From contig JACDQD010000004.1 of the NCBI GenBank assembly GCA_019843655.1, forward strand, positions 25,555,872 to 25,619,871: a stretch of 64,000 nt of DNA. The letters run 5' to 3'. Origin of the DNA: Lethocerus indicus. Its lineage: Eukaryota; Arthropoda; Insecta; Hemiptera; Belostomatidae. The position numbers were made by a program, and so were the translations under genes. Every line of letters begins with the position of its first letter. Within the stretch, counting starts at the first letter, position 1. Under the pieces are notes generated by a model. The model did no database searches, was not told the DNA's origin, and saw only the letters and a program-made list of their open reading frames with translations. Shown piece after piece: positions 27,597 to 41,761 of this stretch.

Positions 27597-30500
27597 TCTA
27601 GTAGTCTAACTCCAAGTTGACGCCATCGAGCTCAATTTCTTGGGTAATTATCAACCTTTTCGAGAAATCTCGCCTGGTTCGATTCGAGAGAGTCTAACAT
27701 AGAGTAGTTATTACAAGAGGGAGAAGTCTACGACCACTATACGTCGTGGTGTTGGGGCAGGTCCGCTAACCAAGCGCCAACACCCGGCCTTGGATGTACA
27801 CCAAGTGACGTCACCGGCGACCTTGCGCTTACACAGTGTCCCGGTATTAGCCTCTACCTATACGTAGACCCTCTCTAGTACTCTCCCACTTCGGTTTTCC
27901 GTCCCTCTCTTTCTCTCTCTCTAGGCCCCAGGTAGCCCACTAGACGCTCTGTTGCTCCTCACAGTTCTGACACAACTTCCCAGTTTCTGCGGGCCAAAGT
28001 CTTCCTCAGTACAGTTACAGTTGAATACACATCAATCGAGGTATTATTTACCTTGATTTCATTAAAAGGCGATATATTTCTGCTCTAACAATTCTCATGT
28101 CTAGTGTGTCACAAAGACACAAAAGCATCATTAATCCACTGAAAACACTAGCAAAATGTTCTTGTCAATAGATCTCGTATGATTTATAGAGCGGTATTCA
28201 GTTATTAGGTGAGTTGTAAACTCAAGACAGAATAGAAATATCGATAGCGTATAACTACTGCCGATCTCAGGAACTTACGTAAGAAATTATCGACCTAAAA
28301 CTGAAATATAACACGGTAAAAACTTATCAGGTATTTATGTTCTAGTTATCTTTATTTTGAGGACAGATATTGAAACCGTAAATGAAAAAGATTGGCTAAA
28401 TAAAAAAAACGAGTTGTCCAACTGGTATAACAGGTTAGTAAATAATTCTCGCAGTCCCACATTCCTCAGCGTTTGGACACTGAATATAAACGATAAATAA
28501 ATCCTCTTACGTAATAATAGTCTACGTTCGGAATAAAAATGATTAATTATTAATAGTCCCAAATTCAAACCCATCTCTATTTGCTCTTTTTTATTAATCG
28601 AATACAAATTTGGCTTAAACTAATAAAATTCTAATGCGATTAATAAATAATACATGTCCTAAAAATTATGATAACTTTGTAAAAAATGAGTTAATAAACG
28701 AAATAATAATTTTTTTAACACTTTTACGGACCGTACGAATCCTTTCGTGGTACACACTATTAAAATCAGAAAGGCAAAATGAATTATGTGACAGAAAATC
28801 TTATCCTTGCTACACATCTACGAAACTACCTTGGCCATGTACATCAGTTATACTTAGTTGTAGCTAATAATTCTGCACTGTTATAATTTTGATGCATGGT
28901 CACGAATGTTTATGATTAAAGTACGTGATTTGAGCTAGAAGTAAATAAGTTAATTTATACATATTAATTTAGAAATGTGGATAAAAAGGTTTATTATAAT
29001 ACGCCCGAGACTACACTAGTACAGGAAAAACATAATCGTTAAAATCAGAGTTTAAACTGCAGTTTAAAGTGGTCCACGTCGTTAACTGCAACCGGTAACG
29101 AACCGAGAAACCGTTTATCGCAAATAAAATAATTACGACGGTTGTGGAATCACTTGTTGAAGCAAGTGGGAAAGAGGGAGACGGCTCGTTCGCTAGAAAC
29201 CAGCACAGAGAGGGGGCTTAAACGCTCTACAAGTGGATTTCCAACGCCCCCGCCTCCTATCGATGAACCCAGCCCGGCCACCTTCGGAACACTCGAAGGG
29301 GGAGTTTGCTTTAAATAAATTCACCGGTGTAAAAGGGTTTATCATTATTTTTTTGGACCTGATACTCACAATTTTCCAATTGGAGATTGATGAGTGGGAG
29401 CACAATCGGTTTCGCGTGGACAACGGACACCTGTTGAGGGCCGGAAGCGATCGGAAAGGCCGAATCGTCAAACCGTTAAATTAATTGAGCGCTTCTTGGG
29501 ATATATTATATAGAACAGGAGAGTTCTGAATTGTTGAAAAGGGTCGTTGATAAATTATTAACACAACTGATAATGAAACGGACCCAGGATGAGTTGGCCG
29601 AAAGTCTAACGGACGGTGTTAATTACAAGGCTGCTGTCAAAACTTGCCACACTTAAAAATCTATCAGGTTCACTTCACGAATAATAAAATATGGAAAGCG
29701 TTATTGTTTAAGACATATAGGCAAATTTAATACCACTTTGAAAGGATACAAAATTAGTTTGGGTCGAAAACAAACTCAATATTTATTTCCGTGTAGATTA
29801 GGAAACCCATTTTTAATTTGCTAATAATACTAAGATGCCAAACATTTTAATGAATTCATACCCTGGCAACTGACAACGTGTATTGCGTGGGTAGACATTT
29901 TCAACAGACAAGAATAGGAACATCCGATACGTGCGATCCTGAGAAATTTTGTACCACTACAGGCATCGGAAGATGTACTACATTAGTGAGAAAGAGAACC
30001 GAAACCGAATTAAAAGCAGGCTGAAAGAGATGAAAGATCATCAGAAGGATATTCAGGACCCGCACGGATCATCGTATAAACTCCTACTATGGAAGTGCCG
30101 TTGCTGGATTTTCCTATTTCTACATCCTCCTTTCTCATCTCTTTTGCCTGTTTCCTCTCCTGTATAAATTCGAGGCGGGCTGTAAGAATACCGAAACCGG
30201 TCGTGAGGCGGGGGACGGTAGATGCGGGAGGGGTAGGGGAAGTCGTCCCACACGTTGCCCGTCGTTATTTACTGGGGAAGACACGTGCCCATTTCACAGG
30301 GGGCCCGCGCTTTCTCGACCGGCTGTTTCTATTGATTTAGGCCGTGTAACTGGACGGCCATACAACCACCCAGTTTTCTATAATATTAGCCTTCTGTTGG
30401 TTTCAAAAGCTGAAGTTTTACTCGGTAAATTACCAAGTTTTTCAGGGAGAGGCCGCCAAATTTTAAGTCCAAACACCTATAAAATTTCATAGAAATTGGT

Positions 30501-33500
30501 TCATTGAAATAGCGAAATAAAATTCACTGCAAGGCACAACGTGCATTCACGATATCAAGACGTAATTCCTTATTAATATAGATCTAATTAATAACATTTT
30601 TTGTTATAGATGTTATACAACTTTATATTGTTTATATTGTTGTAATGGCATTGTATAATACTTCCCCAGTTCGACTGGTACTATGATTAGATGTCTGAAC
30701 ACTCCCCACCCATTCTTCGCAAAATAGAATTCAGAATTACTACGTAGTTTTTCATCAATCTTTACTAAACAAAACAACGGAAGCCGATTAATTGTATAAT
30801 GCATTTATGTACTGGATATAGGACAAAGAAAAGGGAGGTAACTTGAAAATTATATATGCCGAATTCTATGTGCCAATGGTTGCGCACTTAATGCCCCCAA
30901 TCAAACCCTCGTTCTGCACTCTGGTCCCCTCTTGTAATGAATAGAAAGTACTGCTACGATTTAACACATGAAGTATTATTACTTGAAGTATTACAGTATA
31001 ACACGGGGAAAGTGGACCTATTCTAAGTGTGCATTGTTTTAACCTTGCTTGCCGTGTGTTCCTCAATTACTTTTTTTATTAGGTCTATTATGTTTCACTT
31101 TATATAAAAAGGTGTACCGACGAGTACAAAGGTGAAGAAATGTTCACAAAAAAATTATCTTAGAAATGTTCAGTTACGGTTCACGATGTTCAACAGTTTT
31201 GAAACAATTAGGTGAAGGAAAAAACAATTTGCTAAGAGAGGATAACAACTATCAGGAAAAATATATATGACTGTGACTCTAACCAAAACTATGGAGGTTG
31301 CACATATTCCCATCATATTAACAAGTTCGGTATTTTTTTTAGAGAAACGTATATTTTTTATTAATCATTTTTTTCTAAAGTTAATATAATCCTCCTTTTT
31401 TGCTCAATTCCCGAAACCAATTTCATAAATATTCGTTTGTTACTGAACTCAATAAGAATTCATTTTCATGAATTAATCAAATTAATCCATTATTAATTCT
31501 GGGAGTAACTGATAATTAGAAGATAATCTTAAATGTTATTTCAATGGCATTTATAAAACAGGGTCGGCAACCTGTGGCCGCGAAATAAAGAGGTCCAGCC
31601 TGTGTTTAAACAGTGTTTAACAATACCGATTTGCATAATCAAATATTATCCCATCTGTCGTTGTAATCAGAAAGAAATGCTTCTATTATAATTATAAATC
31701 CATAAGTAAGAGTTAAAAAATAAAAATAAAATGATATGACATGTTACCAAAGTAAAGTACACCTTACGCCTCGAATTAGCTGAAACTTGTAAGTAGCTTT
31801 TAATAATTATTGATCGCCTTCAGCTACTCCTCCTCATTAACGACTTGTTCCGTAGTTCATATTATATATATTTTTTGTTTTCTATATATTAACTTCATTA
31901 GGCCCCGTTTTCAAAAGGCGGTCGGGCAAGTATCACAAATCAGGAATGTAGTTTTCAGATATAACAAAACGGGCGGGCGCTGAGGGCATTGTGTGATGAG
32001 AGCGAGCGCGTGGGGGGCGCCCCAAGATCAATCTCCTTGGAGAAACCGGTTCCATGGGCCCACGGATAATCAAAACACGTCGGCTCAAGTGTGAGACCGT
32101 GTTTTCTCGGTTTTATTTTAGGGATAAGAAAAGGGAGAGAGGGGAAAAAAGAAGAAAGAACAGAACGACAGCAAGAATTAACGCCCCAGCCTCTTAGACA
32201 ACAGTTCTACGCCGAGTTGTTTCGGAAAGAGGAATACAATGTAGTGTACCTAACAACCTTTTCGATTAGGTCTTTGTAAAGAACTGGAGTGGAATTCGAA
32301 GAAGTTAAAATGGTTCCTGCGCGCACTCAACAATATTTGGTAGAAATAGGACAGACGTATGAGGAACAGTTTGTTTATATTATGATGGAATGTTTCTGAC
32401 TCTGGGCAACTATTTATTACAACGAACTAGTCTAGCCAATGTTAAAGGAATTATTGAGTGAATATTCAAATGTTCTCTCAACATTCTCTCTTCTGGATGG
32501 CATGCTTGAAGAATGTTTCGCTCAGAATACTGCCTGGCGACTGGTTCATTAACCTTAAATTCTGAACTAATTTATTCCCCTTCGTCGTGGGCTCATTCTT
32601 GGGCGTCGTTTCCGAGCAAATCGCCCAATACCACGTGGAGGCGAATCAACAAAGACTCACTACTTAAACGCGCCGGCTATAAATTATAGACCTTTTACAT
32701 TATTGTACAGTATACAATACGGAGCCGATAGGAGAACCCATTAGGGCCGTCGCCTATCTCGCCTTGCGGTAAAGCCTTCAGATCTTCAGATCGACGATAG
32801 CTCCTGGAGTGAAATTCACGTGTGACAAAGAGACATTTCAATGAGAGAGAGGGAGGGGCGAATCGAGCGAAATCCATTAGCGTTAAATGGTTCCGGCCCT
32901 ATTTATTTTCAATTCGAAGACCGAATTCCAACCGCGGAGCCAACAAAGGATGAATCAGTTTTAAGTGCGAATACGGTTCCCGAAGCGTGACCCGCTTTGA
33001 TCATCGCCGCCGCAATTAATTTCCACATGTAACAGTTACGCCCACACAATTTCCCCACAATTAGCACCAGTATAATAATAATATATATATACGGCGATGT
33101 ACTCGCACTGCTGCAGTAAAACCCGCGGCACACAGCCAAGGTCGCGTCCTTGCCAACGCCGAGCGCTGTTGTTTCAGATGGCGCAGAAATACTTTTCCCT
33201 TCCTTGTAAAATACACACACGTCCCATCATCCGAATATAAAATTGCTTCCACGAACGAGAATCCCACTCTGTCTGTTCACCGGTGTCTGGGTCCAGAGGC
33301 CCCAAAAGTACTCTGAATAGGAAACAATCATATACGAACATTTTTGAACGTGAGGGTCTATTTTTATTTTAATCTGTCAAAAAATATTCAATATACCTTG
33401 CAGGCGTAGAAGGTTTTTGAGAATATGAAGTGTTGATTACCGAAGACAATATTTTCTCTTAAGGTAAGAGCCACTCAAAATGTAATGAACAATAAATATT

Positions 33501-35214
33501 ATGCAAACCTGAAGACACATTTAATTTTCAGGTTATTGGGTGGCAATAACTTTCTTGGAAAATAAATAATGGATAAAAAAATACGAGGTAGGGGACCCCA
33601 TCACTCTTCTGATAATTCCTTCTGTTTCATTACAATTCAATTAGACGTAGTACACGCGGTTATTTTGTTATAATTTTTATGAATAATTGTTAAGCGGAAT
33701 GATACATGCGCGAAATATCAAATTTAACTCATTAATTAATAAATATTTTCAGTTTTTTTTCCGGCGAGTTCAACACACGCATTGGCGACTGGTTCTCCAA
33801 CTGTTGGTATGTGTGTCACGAGGCGGCGGCCAATGCTCCCCCAACAAAGCTCCCTCAGTCAAGGTCCCTAGACCTTATAAACCAGTTCTCAATTATCATC
33901 AAACAGTAGAAACTATAGTACTCATAATATGCCCTCTAATGTCGATCACAAATTTAGATAAAATAATTCATTTGTCGGAATCAATGTGGCTATTTCCCAG
34001 GAATATATATTTCAATATATAGGTACTGAAAGAGGCAAGTTTTATATTTAAACCGCTGTAGAATTTACAACGCATAGCTGTATTCGTACTGAAGATACAA
34101 TTTTAAAACTGTAATAGATTAGAAAATTTCACTTTCTATACAATCAATGCAACTAGTAATCTGCGGAGAATTTAGCAACACTTTCAGTAATGACTTTCGC
34201 GTGCTTGGCATCATGGGCCAAGGCAAAGCACGGATCATGTCTTAGAAGAAAACTTAATTTATTTAAACCCTTAAATCCTGTTGAAGCAGTATCACGCGAT
34301 TCTTACTGTAATCACAACGTAAACGCGAAATAAAAGTACGCAACAAATGCTAGTATTCATAAGCGGCAGCCAAAAATAAACTGATTTACCTTTTATTGAG
34401 GTTTATTATTAATAAGTATGGAAGAAGTGCTAGTAATAAAGTCATTTAAATCGACCAAAAATACTGGTCATTAAATCAATTTTTTAAAACTGTAGGTATA
34501 TTCATTAATTTTAAGATTAATTTACATTCTGTTAAAATTAACTTTTCGGTTACAGAAAACCTGAAAACAAGGATACACTATTGGGGACCATTAACGTGGG
34601 AGCCCGATAGGAGAAAGCTCCTTCGAATCGCGCTAGACATTTACAGCGCACGCCAACTCCACTTTCATTATATTTTTTCGTGAAACGGTTTTTCTAATAA
34701 CAGTTTCGCTGCCAGAAAAGAATTCACCTCCTTAAAACAGAAAAAGTGAGCGTACAACGAGGCACTTGGGTTTCTCAACTTCTGGAAGACTTCAACGAGG
34801 AATTCGCCGGATGTCACTAAAATTAGTAATAACGCAGAGGTAGATACTGTTTAATACTTAAAGGATAACAGTAAATTTATACATAACAACTGTTTACATT
34901 TCAAAAGCATTCCGCAAAACAGTAACCATTCTAGTGATTAGGCGGGTTGCGGTCATTCGGAATCAGATAGGGTTGGGGCCGGGTCAAAAGGGGCACTCCA
35001 ATGTCCCTTGGTCTGGTCTCCCTCTTCCTCCGGCCTGATTAAATTTAACAATTCCCGTCACGTTCATCCGGGGTTAATATTGGTCTAGTTGGGAATTTAG
35101 CGGACCCAATTTAACATGTATACACAACCAAGGGCACTGAGATATATCTCTGCGGCAAGATTAAACGCTTCAAAGCCTCGACTCCGCCTTGAATTCTGTC
35201 ACGTATGTCAAGAC

Positions 35215-35232
35215 GTGTGTATGTGTGTGTGT
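35215..35232. repeat. (TG)n microsatellite, one interruption
   Basis: GTGTGT, one AT interruption, then GTGTGTGTGT. Confidence 0.85.
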
Positions 35233-36239
35233 CTTGTGACCCACCCAGAAGAGCGTCAATAAAAATTTAATCAACGGATCGAAAGGACGAGATACAAACG
35301 TTCGGGGTGTGGTTTAGCATGGAAATGATTCATTCAGTACGAGAAAATCCCCATTCTGTTCCATTCCTTCAAATAAAACTCGGTATTCGCCTCAGGTAGT
35401 TGAAATTCCTTACATAGAGTACAATATTCGTCCAGATCATCATTTTCCCAAGATAGTTACAAACAGTTGTTGATGGACAATATAAATCGGACTAATGCGC
35501 GATATATATGTTAAAGGAAAAAATATTTCAATAGGTATAGCGGTAGGGGAAAGGAAATATACCCTAATAACAGGCTCCACAGGTAGAAAAGACCCATACT
35601 CAAACGCTCTAATACTCACTACTCGAGAATGGAATCCCCCCACATTACGAAATACCCAGGCCGAAAGGGTTCTACTATTTCCCCACCCCCCTATAGTAAA
35701 AGCGTTAATGGTTATTTAACGAGCAGCACTCAATTTAATACGGCCGTTCTTCTTTCTTTAACGGTACTCAGTCTCTCTTGTCCTTTCATGGGAATTTAAC
35801 TCGCGGGCCATTCACCTACTACTTGTTAGAAGGAGTTCCTACTCCGTTGGAGAAAATCCGCAGGACAGTTATACGGACGGTCTGTACACGTGTAAGGGTT
35901 CTCTCCTCCAGACAAGATCCAAACTCTCCGAGAGCGCAGTAACCAAAGGCGCACATTTCTCGCTTCGGAGGGGAGCGCGAAAATTGTAAGATCCCCGAAA
36001 CGAATACCGGAAAAAGCGAGCTCCTTAAATAAGGAACAACGTCTTGTAATGGAATCGTTTGCATCGAGTCGGCAATGAACCATCACGAATCATGGCACCT
36101 ACAAAATGTTGTAACTAATAAATATACTCTTTGTATTGTAAATGTCTACCTTTGTTTCTATTGGATTTGCAATCCAAAGAGTGTCAGAAAATATTCGTGA
36201 CAAAAACATCAGTTTGTGACACAAGAAATTGATCGGATA

Positions 36240-36760
36240 TATGAAAAGGCGGGAAGCAGGCAGAGAAGGCTGGGAGGGCGGAGCCGGACCCGCGGAGGGC
36301 TACACACGGGGCCTCGAAAACGGGCATTTTAATGGGGCCCCCCATTGGTGGATGGGAGGAGCAAGAAAAGAAGACGAGCGGGAAAGTTAATGGGCTACAG
36401 GTAGTGAGGGCGGCGGAGGGTCAGGTGGAGGGATGAGCGAGCGGCGAGGCATGCGGCCTGGATGAGGGGGAGGAGGCCCAGTGCACGTGGTCCCCGCTGG
36501 AGGGTCACCGACCCGGGGCCGCGCACGCACGGCCCACACCAAATTAGGGCACGCCGCACCGCCATACCAGATACCACCCTAGTTCATACCGGTACACTTC
36601 TCCCGTCCCGGCTTCCATTATACCCGGCTCATTTGAATTTGTGGATCCATTTCCATCTTCCCGGGAAATCGCGCCCAGGCTGCCCCCCACGCCCCCTTCT
36701 TCCGCTCGTACCCAAACCCGTTACCCACTCCGGTCCTCTGCCGCGTCCGAAATTCTTATC
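36240..36760. other. Largest GC-rich, purine-biased island
   Basis: The first half (36240-36490) is strongly G and A rich on the plus strand with repeated GGAGG and GGGCGG-like words; the second half is C-rich. Open frames of about 129 residues occur but look like low-complexity read-through of the base composition and match no family I know. It may be a regulatory element; no start site or splice structure is evident. Confidence 0.45.
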
Positions 36761-39700
36761 GTACAAAAAACGAGGGGACGGATTAATATACAGCCTGGGA
36801 AAGGGAGCAGCTTTATACTCGTTCTATCTTCTAACGGGTCGTCTATCGTAAATTTTCTCCACGAACAGGAGAGCTTAATTTCCAAGATTGATTACTAAAC
36901 TAAAAACTTTCACCAAAAATATCACAAAAATGGGTTATGTAAATGCGGTGTAAGATGTACACTCGAAAGAGATAAACAAATTCTGACAACAAACTGGGCG
37001 TAGATGTCAGATTGACGGGACAGAAACAAACCGTGCCGTTCGTGGGTGTTAATTAATCACTGCGACAACCCAGATTCATCGCCTCGTTCTTTCAGTCTTC
37101 ACCATTGAGGTTTAAACGTTCCGACAGTCAGCAATATAAAAACATGTACTGTACAATCATTTCAGTACGTAATTATGTGCGCGCGCGTGCTATGTAACAC
37201 CAACCAATCTTCTGTTCAGCTTAATAATTAAAAATTAAAGATCATCACAAAACGACCATTGCAGGAAAGAGGAAGGATAATAATTTGTAAGCTTTTGAAC
37301 CAAATTTCAATGATATACGGCAGTTGAACCGGGTATTATGCTAACTGCTAACTTATACGATTTCTTGGCTTCGTATTATTATTATGATCCGAATATCTAC
37401 CTGTGAAAAAAGCGACTCAATTAATATTTACGCCGTCCACAAACGTCTAATTAGGTGGCCGGGCGGATCTGCAGTTGTTGCTGCACCGCGCGGAGTCTAT
37501 TGTTAGAAGAAGGTTCATTACTGCAGAGGACAAATTATTTTCGACCCAAATACAATTCCGCTCCAAGATCCTCGTATATTTCAACGGCCAGAAACAAGTG
37601 CGAGCCCCAGAACAACTTCTTTGTTCAAACGAAGTTGTCCGCCGGCAAGTCATACACGGTTGTCGAACGTGCGTGCATATGTTGGACGTGTTCATATACG
37701 TGTGGACGAATCGAGAAAGCCTCGGATATTATATTTAGCGAGGCCCGTTCTTTAACACGCCGGTCTAGCGGACAAATTATTTTTGGACAAGCATTCCACC
37801 GGTACAATATCGGTGGCTGTCTCTTGTAAAGAACATTACGCGCCGCAATATAGTACGGTATTATCTGTCTAATAGAGAACATAAAAAACAAGATTATTAC
37901 ACACGATACTAACGAAACATAAAATAGGAAATGCTTTTAACGCCTACATCATTTTATCAAATATACTTTATATTAATATTATTGGCCATTAGCGAAAGCT
38001 GCGTAGAAGAATGCGCAAATCTCGAGTAATTAACACTACATATATTTCACAGGCTGCAAAATGAACCGTTGCATTTATAAATCGTGCAAATTCGTCATAC
38101 ACTCGAATTCGCCGTATCGACTCTTACAGATCTTGCAAATATCTACTCAAAACAAACTTGAATAACGTTATAAAATAACGCTAAACCAAAAATATTAAAT
38201 TCTGGACATATTCTATCAAGAGGCAACAACGAAAGGAGAACTTCGCTGTTGAAAACATTGCCGTTAGATCTAATGCCAACCCGAAAACAGGACAGGATAA
38301 ATTACGCTCAGTTTTTAATGGCTCTTTTGAAAAAAGGAGAAACTGCGAGAAGTAATAATTAATATGGCTATAATAAGACATTACGACCCATTTGGATAGC
38401 ACTAAACTGACTGCTTTAGAGCTTTTTAATTTGGAACTAATGCCCAAATCTAGTGGATGGCGTTTTCATTATTTTATACGGCGTTAATTCAACACTGTCG
38501 ATTTTAGAAGGGCATTTTGTCTTTTAGTACTCTCGCCTTTTAACGACCTCATTATTGACTATAAGGAAATTAATATCTTCGAATGTCCGCGAAAAAATTT
38601 CCGCTCATTTATGCGATAATTTATAGAATCCAGACGGATGTATGAAATTTAACCGCGGCAGGAAGTGCATTTATGAAAAATTCTTCTGCGATGACTCCGA
38701 TCGTTTATCGCTGGTCGAGCAAATCGTGTAAAAAAATGAGAGCCCCTATCAAATCTGATTTACAGTCTAACAGTCTCATCGGTCAACGAAGTAAGTACAG
38801 ATGCCCGGATATTAAAATTAATATTCTAAATTTAAAATGAATTTTTTCAATGACTAATACAATTAATTAACGCCGTATGTAATAAAACATAAATATGCAG
38901 CAGAATAATTCTATATAGTTATAATTCCTATGTTTGTACTTGCCACTTGAAACCGCGTTGAACACCGGTTAAACGAAATTTAAATGTACTTTTCTGCAAG
39001 GAATTAATATTTAATTTTTACACAATACAGAGGATTGGACTCCGATTGCTAGTTTTTGGGACTACATATTTCTCAAAAAAATTTATTTTCTAGAAAATAC
39101 TGAAATAGTTTTAGTTGATTTACAGAAATTTAGAGTGCAGGATTCGCATGTTTCGGTCTCAAAAATGGTTACGATAACTTCGTCTCGTCGCACCTTTCAG
39201 ACAGTGACAGTTTAATAAATTAAGTACTAATTCAACATTTTTAGGTAAATATACCTAGAAGTGTATCTAGGATCAATGGAGATATGAAGGGACGTCAATC
39301 CTGCAATATTGGAGGAAGCAGGCGCTAATCTGTGAATTTTCAATTCGGGAAACACTTTTCAACGGCTGAATTCGATATTAAGAGACAAGCACATGGGACC
39401 TAAGCGTACGAACATTAGATGTTCGATCGGTTCCCTTTCTAAATGCCAAGGCTAAACTAGAGTTCAACAGTTATTGTATGTATTGCGTTGCATACCTCTA
39501 GTTGAATCGAACAATTTTTAAAGGCGAAATATGTGAGTTGGAGTAAATCCTAAACAGTTATTTTGCCTACATGGAGCACTATTAGATGTTCAGCTTTTAT
39601 TTTCCTGAGGCGATAAACTCTAATCGAAAACATCCTTTCTATTAATGGATAGAAATATTTAACACTTGAATATATTAACTAGACGACAACAAATTCTATC

Positions 39701-40555
39701 AGGGTGGCAATCCAGTTTAGTTTACTAGATCGTGTATACAAGTGTCGTTTCATTTATTTATCAGATATGTTGACGATAGGAATAACAACCGTGCGTGTGA
39801 ATTACAAAAGACGCGTGCAATATCTTATATTAGGTGGGTAAAATACGCGAAGAGGAGAATTACTTAACGAAAAAATAAACTGGAGTCAGGAGTTTATTGC
39901 GTAATTGGTTGATATTTTAACTTTTACCATCGTCGAGAGGCCCCACTTGGGTGTGGCGGGAAAAGGTCCGAGGTGTGTTGAAACATCTAGGCCCAGATGA
40001 AAGTTGTAAAAGAACAGTTTCAGGGGGGAATCGTTTCAGACGAATATTCAACAGTATCTCCTGAGAATGTTTAACACTATTAACGAAGATAATGTCTGCG
40101 CTAATTGATCACAGGAGATACTATATCTAATGTGATATCATATTGGGGAGGTTTTAGATGTCTAGACCGGCTCTCGCGTCCATTCGGGTTCATAAATGTA
40201 AACACAAAACGAATGAGGGGCATCTTAAAACAAACTTTCCATATAAATAATTCGCTTTATTACCAGTTTTACCAATTTGGCGCACTCGAAGAAGGGTCAA
40301 CGTTCATATCACCGAATGCCGCTTATCTGAAGCGCATTGCAACAAATGAATCGTTCACATAAATGTATTACAGCTGCGTATTACCCGGTTTCAGTATTTT
40401 ACTATTTCAAAAATTCGTCCATTAACTTCGAGCGCCGGCATTATTGTAAAGGCTCCCCATTTGACAAGCAACACGCACTTAACAACCGACTGAAAATCTA
40501 GCATATCTACAGTTGCCTGTGGCCTCATTTATAGCTCGAAGTGGTGAGCAAATAA

Positions 40556-40592
40556 GACAATAAGGCAAATAAGGCAAATAAGATAAATACGC
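40556..40592. repeat. Short 9-10-bp minisatellite (AATAAGGCA type)
   Basis: Four near-identical units of the form AATAAG(G/A)CA follow one another, with the last copies diverging. Confidence 0.75.
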
Positions 40593-41761
40593 TAATGAAT
40601 GCTCAAATCTTAATTTATATTGTACACCAAGAATGAACAGTGTAACATCCGGTATAATTTATTACTGAGAGAAAATGCTTACGGCGGATTTAGAGAAACG
40701 CTGAAACGCGCAACGGGCAGCGGCTTCACTCTCCCGTTTTATATTTTAAAAAGTACGAAAAGAGGCCAAGTCAATCAATAAAACGGAATAACATGAAATG
40801 ACATTGGACACGCGAACACGAAGGGAACCCTTACACGGCTGCCCCCTCCCCGGCTTTTAAATAAGTACACCACGGTGGGGCGCCGTTTTGCAACGTGTTG
40901 TGTTACCCTACCAACTAGTGCCCTTATTTAAAATGCCTCCTTCCGTTACACTGGTTTCAAAATGAGCGTCCCTCGAAATGCTTCGAAACGGCGACCAATC
41001 AAAACTAGGATACAACATAAATAAAAAACAGAATTGAATAGGTACACCTCAAAAAATTATCTAAAAACTGAAGGCTATAAACAATACTTATTTCCACTGA
41101 AACTTACTTATATTTTACGTAATTTTTCGTTAAAGTGATTGATTATTGTAGACTCTACAAACGTTTTAAATCTGAGATTAAAACAATCGCTGCTTTAATA
41201 ATTGCGCCATGTGCATTGACAATAATGCATTTAGAGCTTTAAGAAAATATGACGGTTTCGGTTTTGGTACCAATTGATTTTTCATAAAAATATTCCAACG
41301 TTATACATCGTATTTTTATTTTCTAACGAATCATTTATACAATAGCTGAAAATCGGTCGTCACATAAAACTTTATGGGTCGTAACAATTTCAAAATGAAA
41401 CGGAAGATACGGCCTTGCGCATTTATCGTAATTCGTGCATTTCGGAATGGGACAGCGAATTTGACTCGTCGGCACTATTTGAAAACAAAAATAGTACGAA
41501 TATTATAAAGCATTTAATGAAACGGTAAGAACAATATATCCCGATCCGGATTACCGCGTGGAGATATGTCCGAGGGTAGTCGGAGAACATGTGTCGGCCA
41601 GATTCACCCCGACCCGAGACTCAATTTTTACGAGGGCAATAGCCATAAAATTTATTTTTAAGGCGTCGTAAAAGTACGACCGGTGAAACTGAAAGCGCGA
41701 GTACACGAACGTAGTATAACGTGATAACCGTCTAATTCTACACGGTACATAACATCCTCTG

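Larger units (their letters stand above)
25966..41761. other. Gene-free region, AT-rich with GC-rich islands
   Basis: No gene is supportable here. It holds a long TA microsatellite (27545-27590), a perfect CRE palindrome TGACGTCA at 27806-27813 within a GC-richer patch (27690-27990), GC-rich islands at about 29180-29470, 30180-30350, 32580-32900, 36240-36760 and 37440-37700, a TG repeat, and a short minisatellite near 40560. Homeodomain- and Caudal-like AT motifs (TTTATG, TTTATCG) recur at 38600-38720, as expected of either enhancers or plain AT-rich DNA. Confidence 0.5.

Noticed and set aside
27670..27692. GGTTCGATTC resembling a tRNA B box
   Set aside because: No A box at the right distance and no acceptor stem; the local TCTCG/CGAGA pairing does not make a cloverleaf.
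36462..36851. 129-codon frame rich in R, P and G
   Set aside because: Produced by the GC-rich island composition; overlapping frames are equally open and none matches a family.
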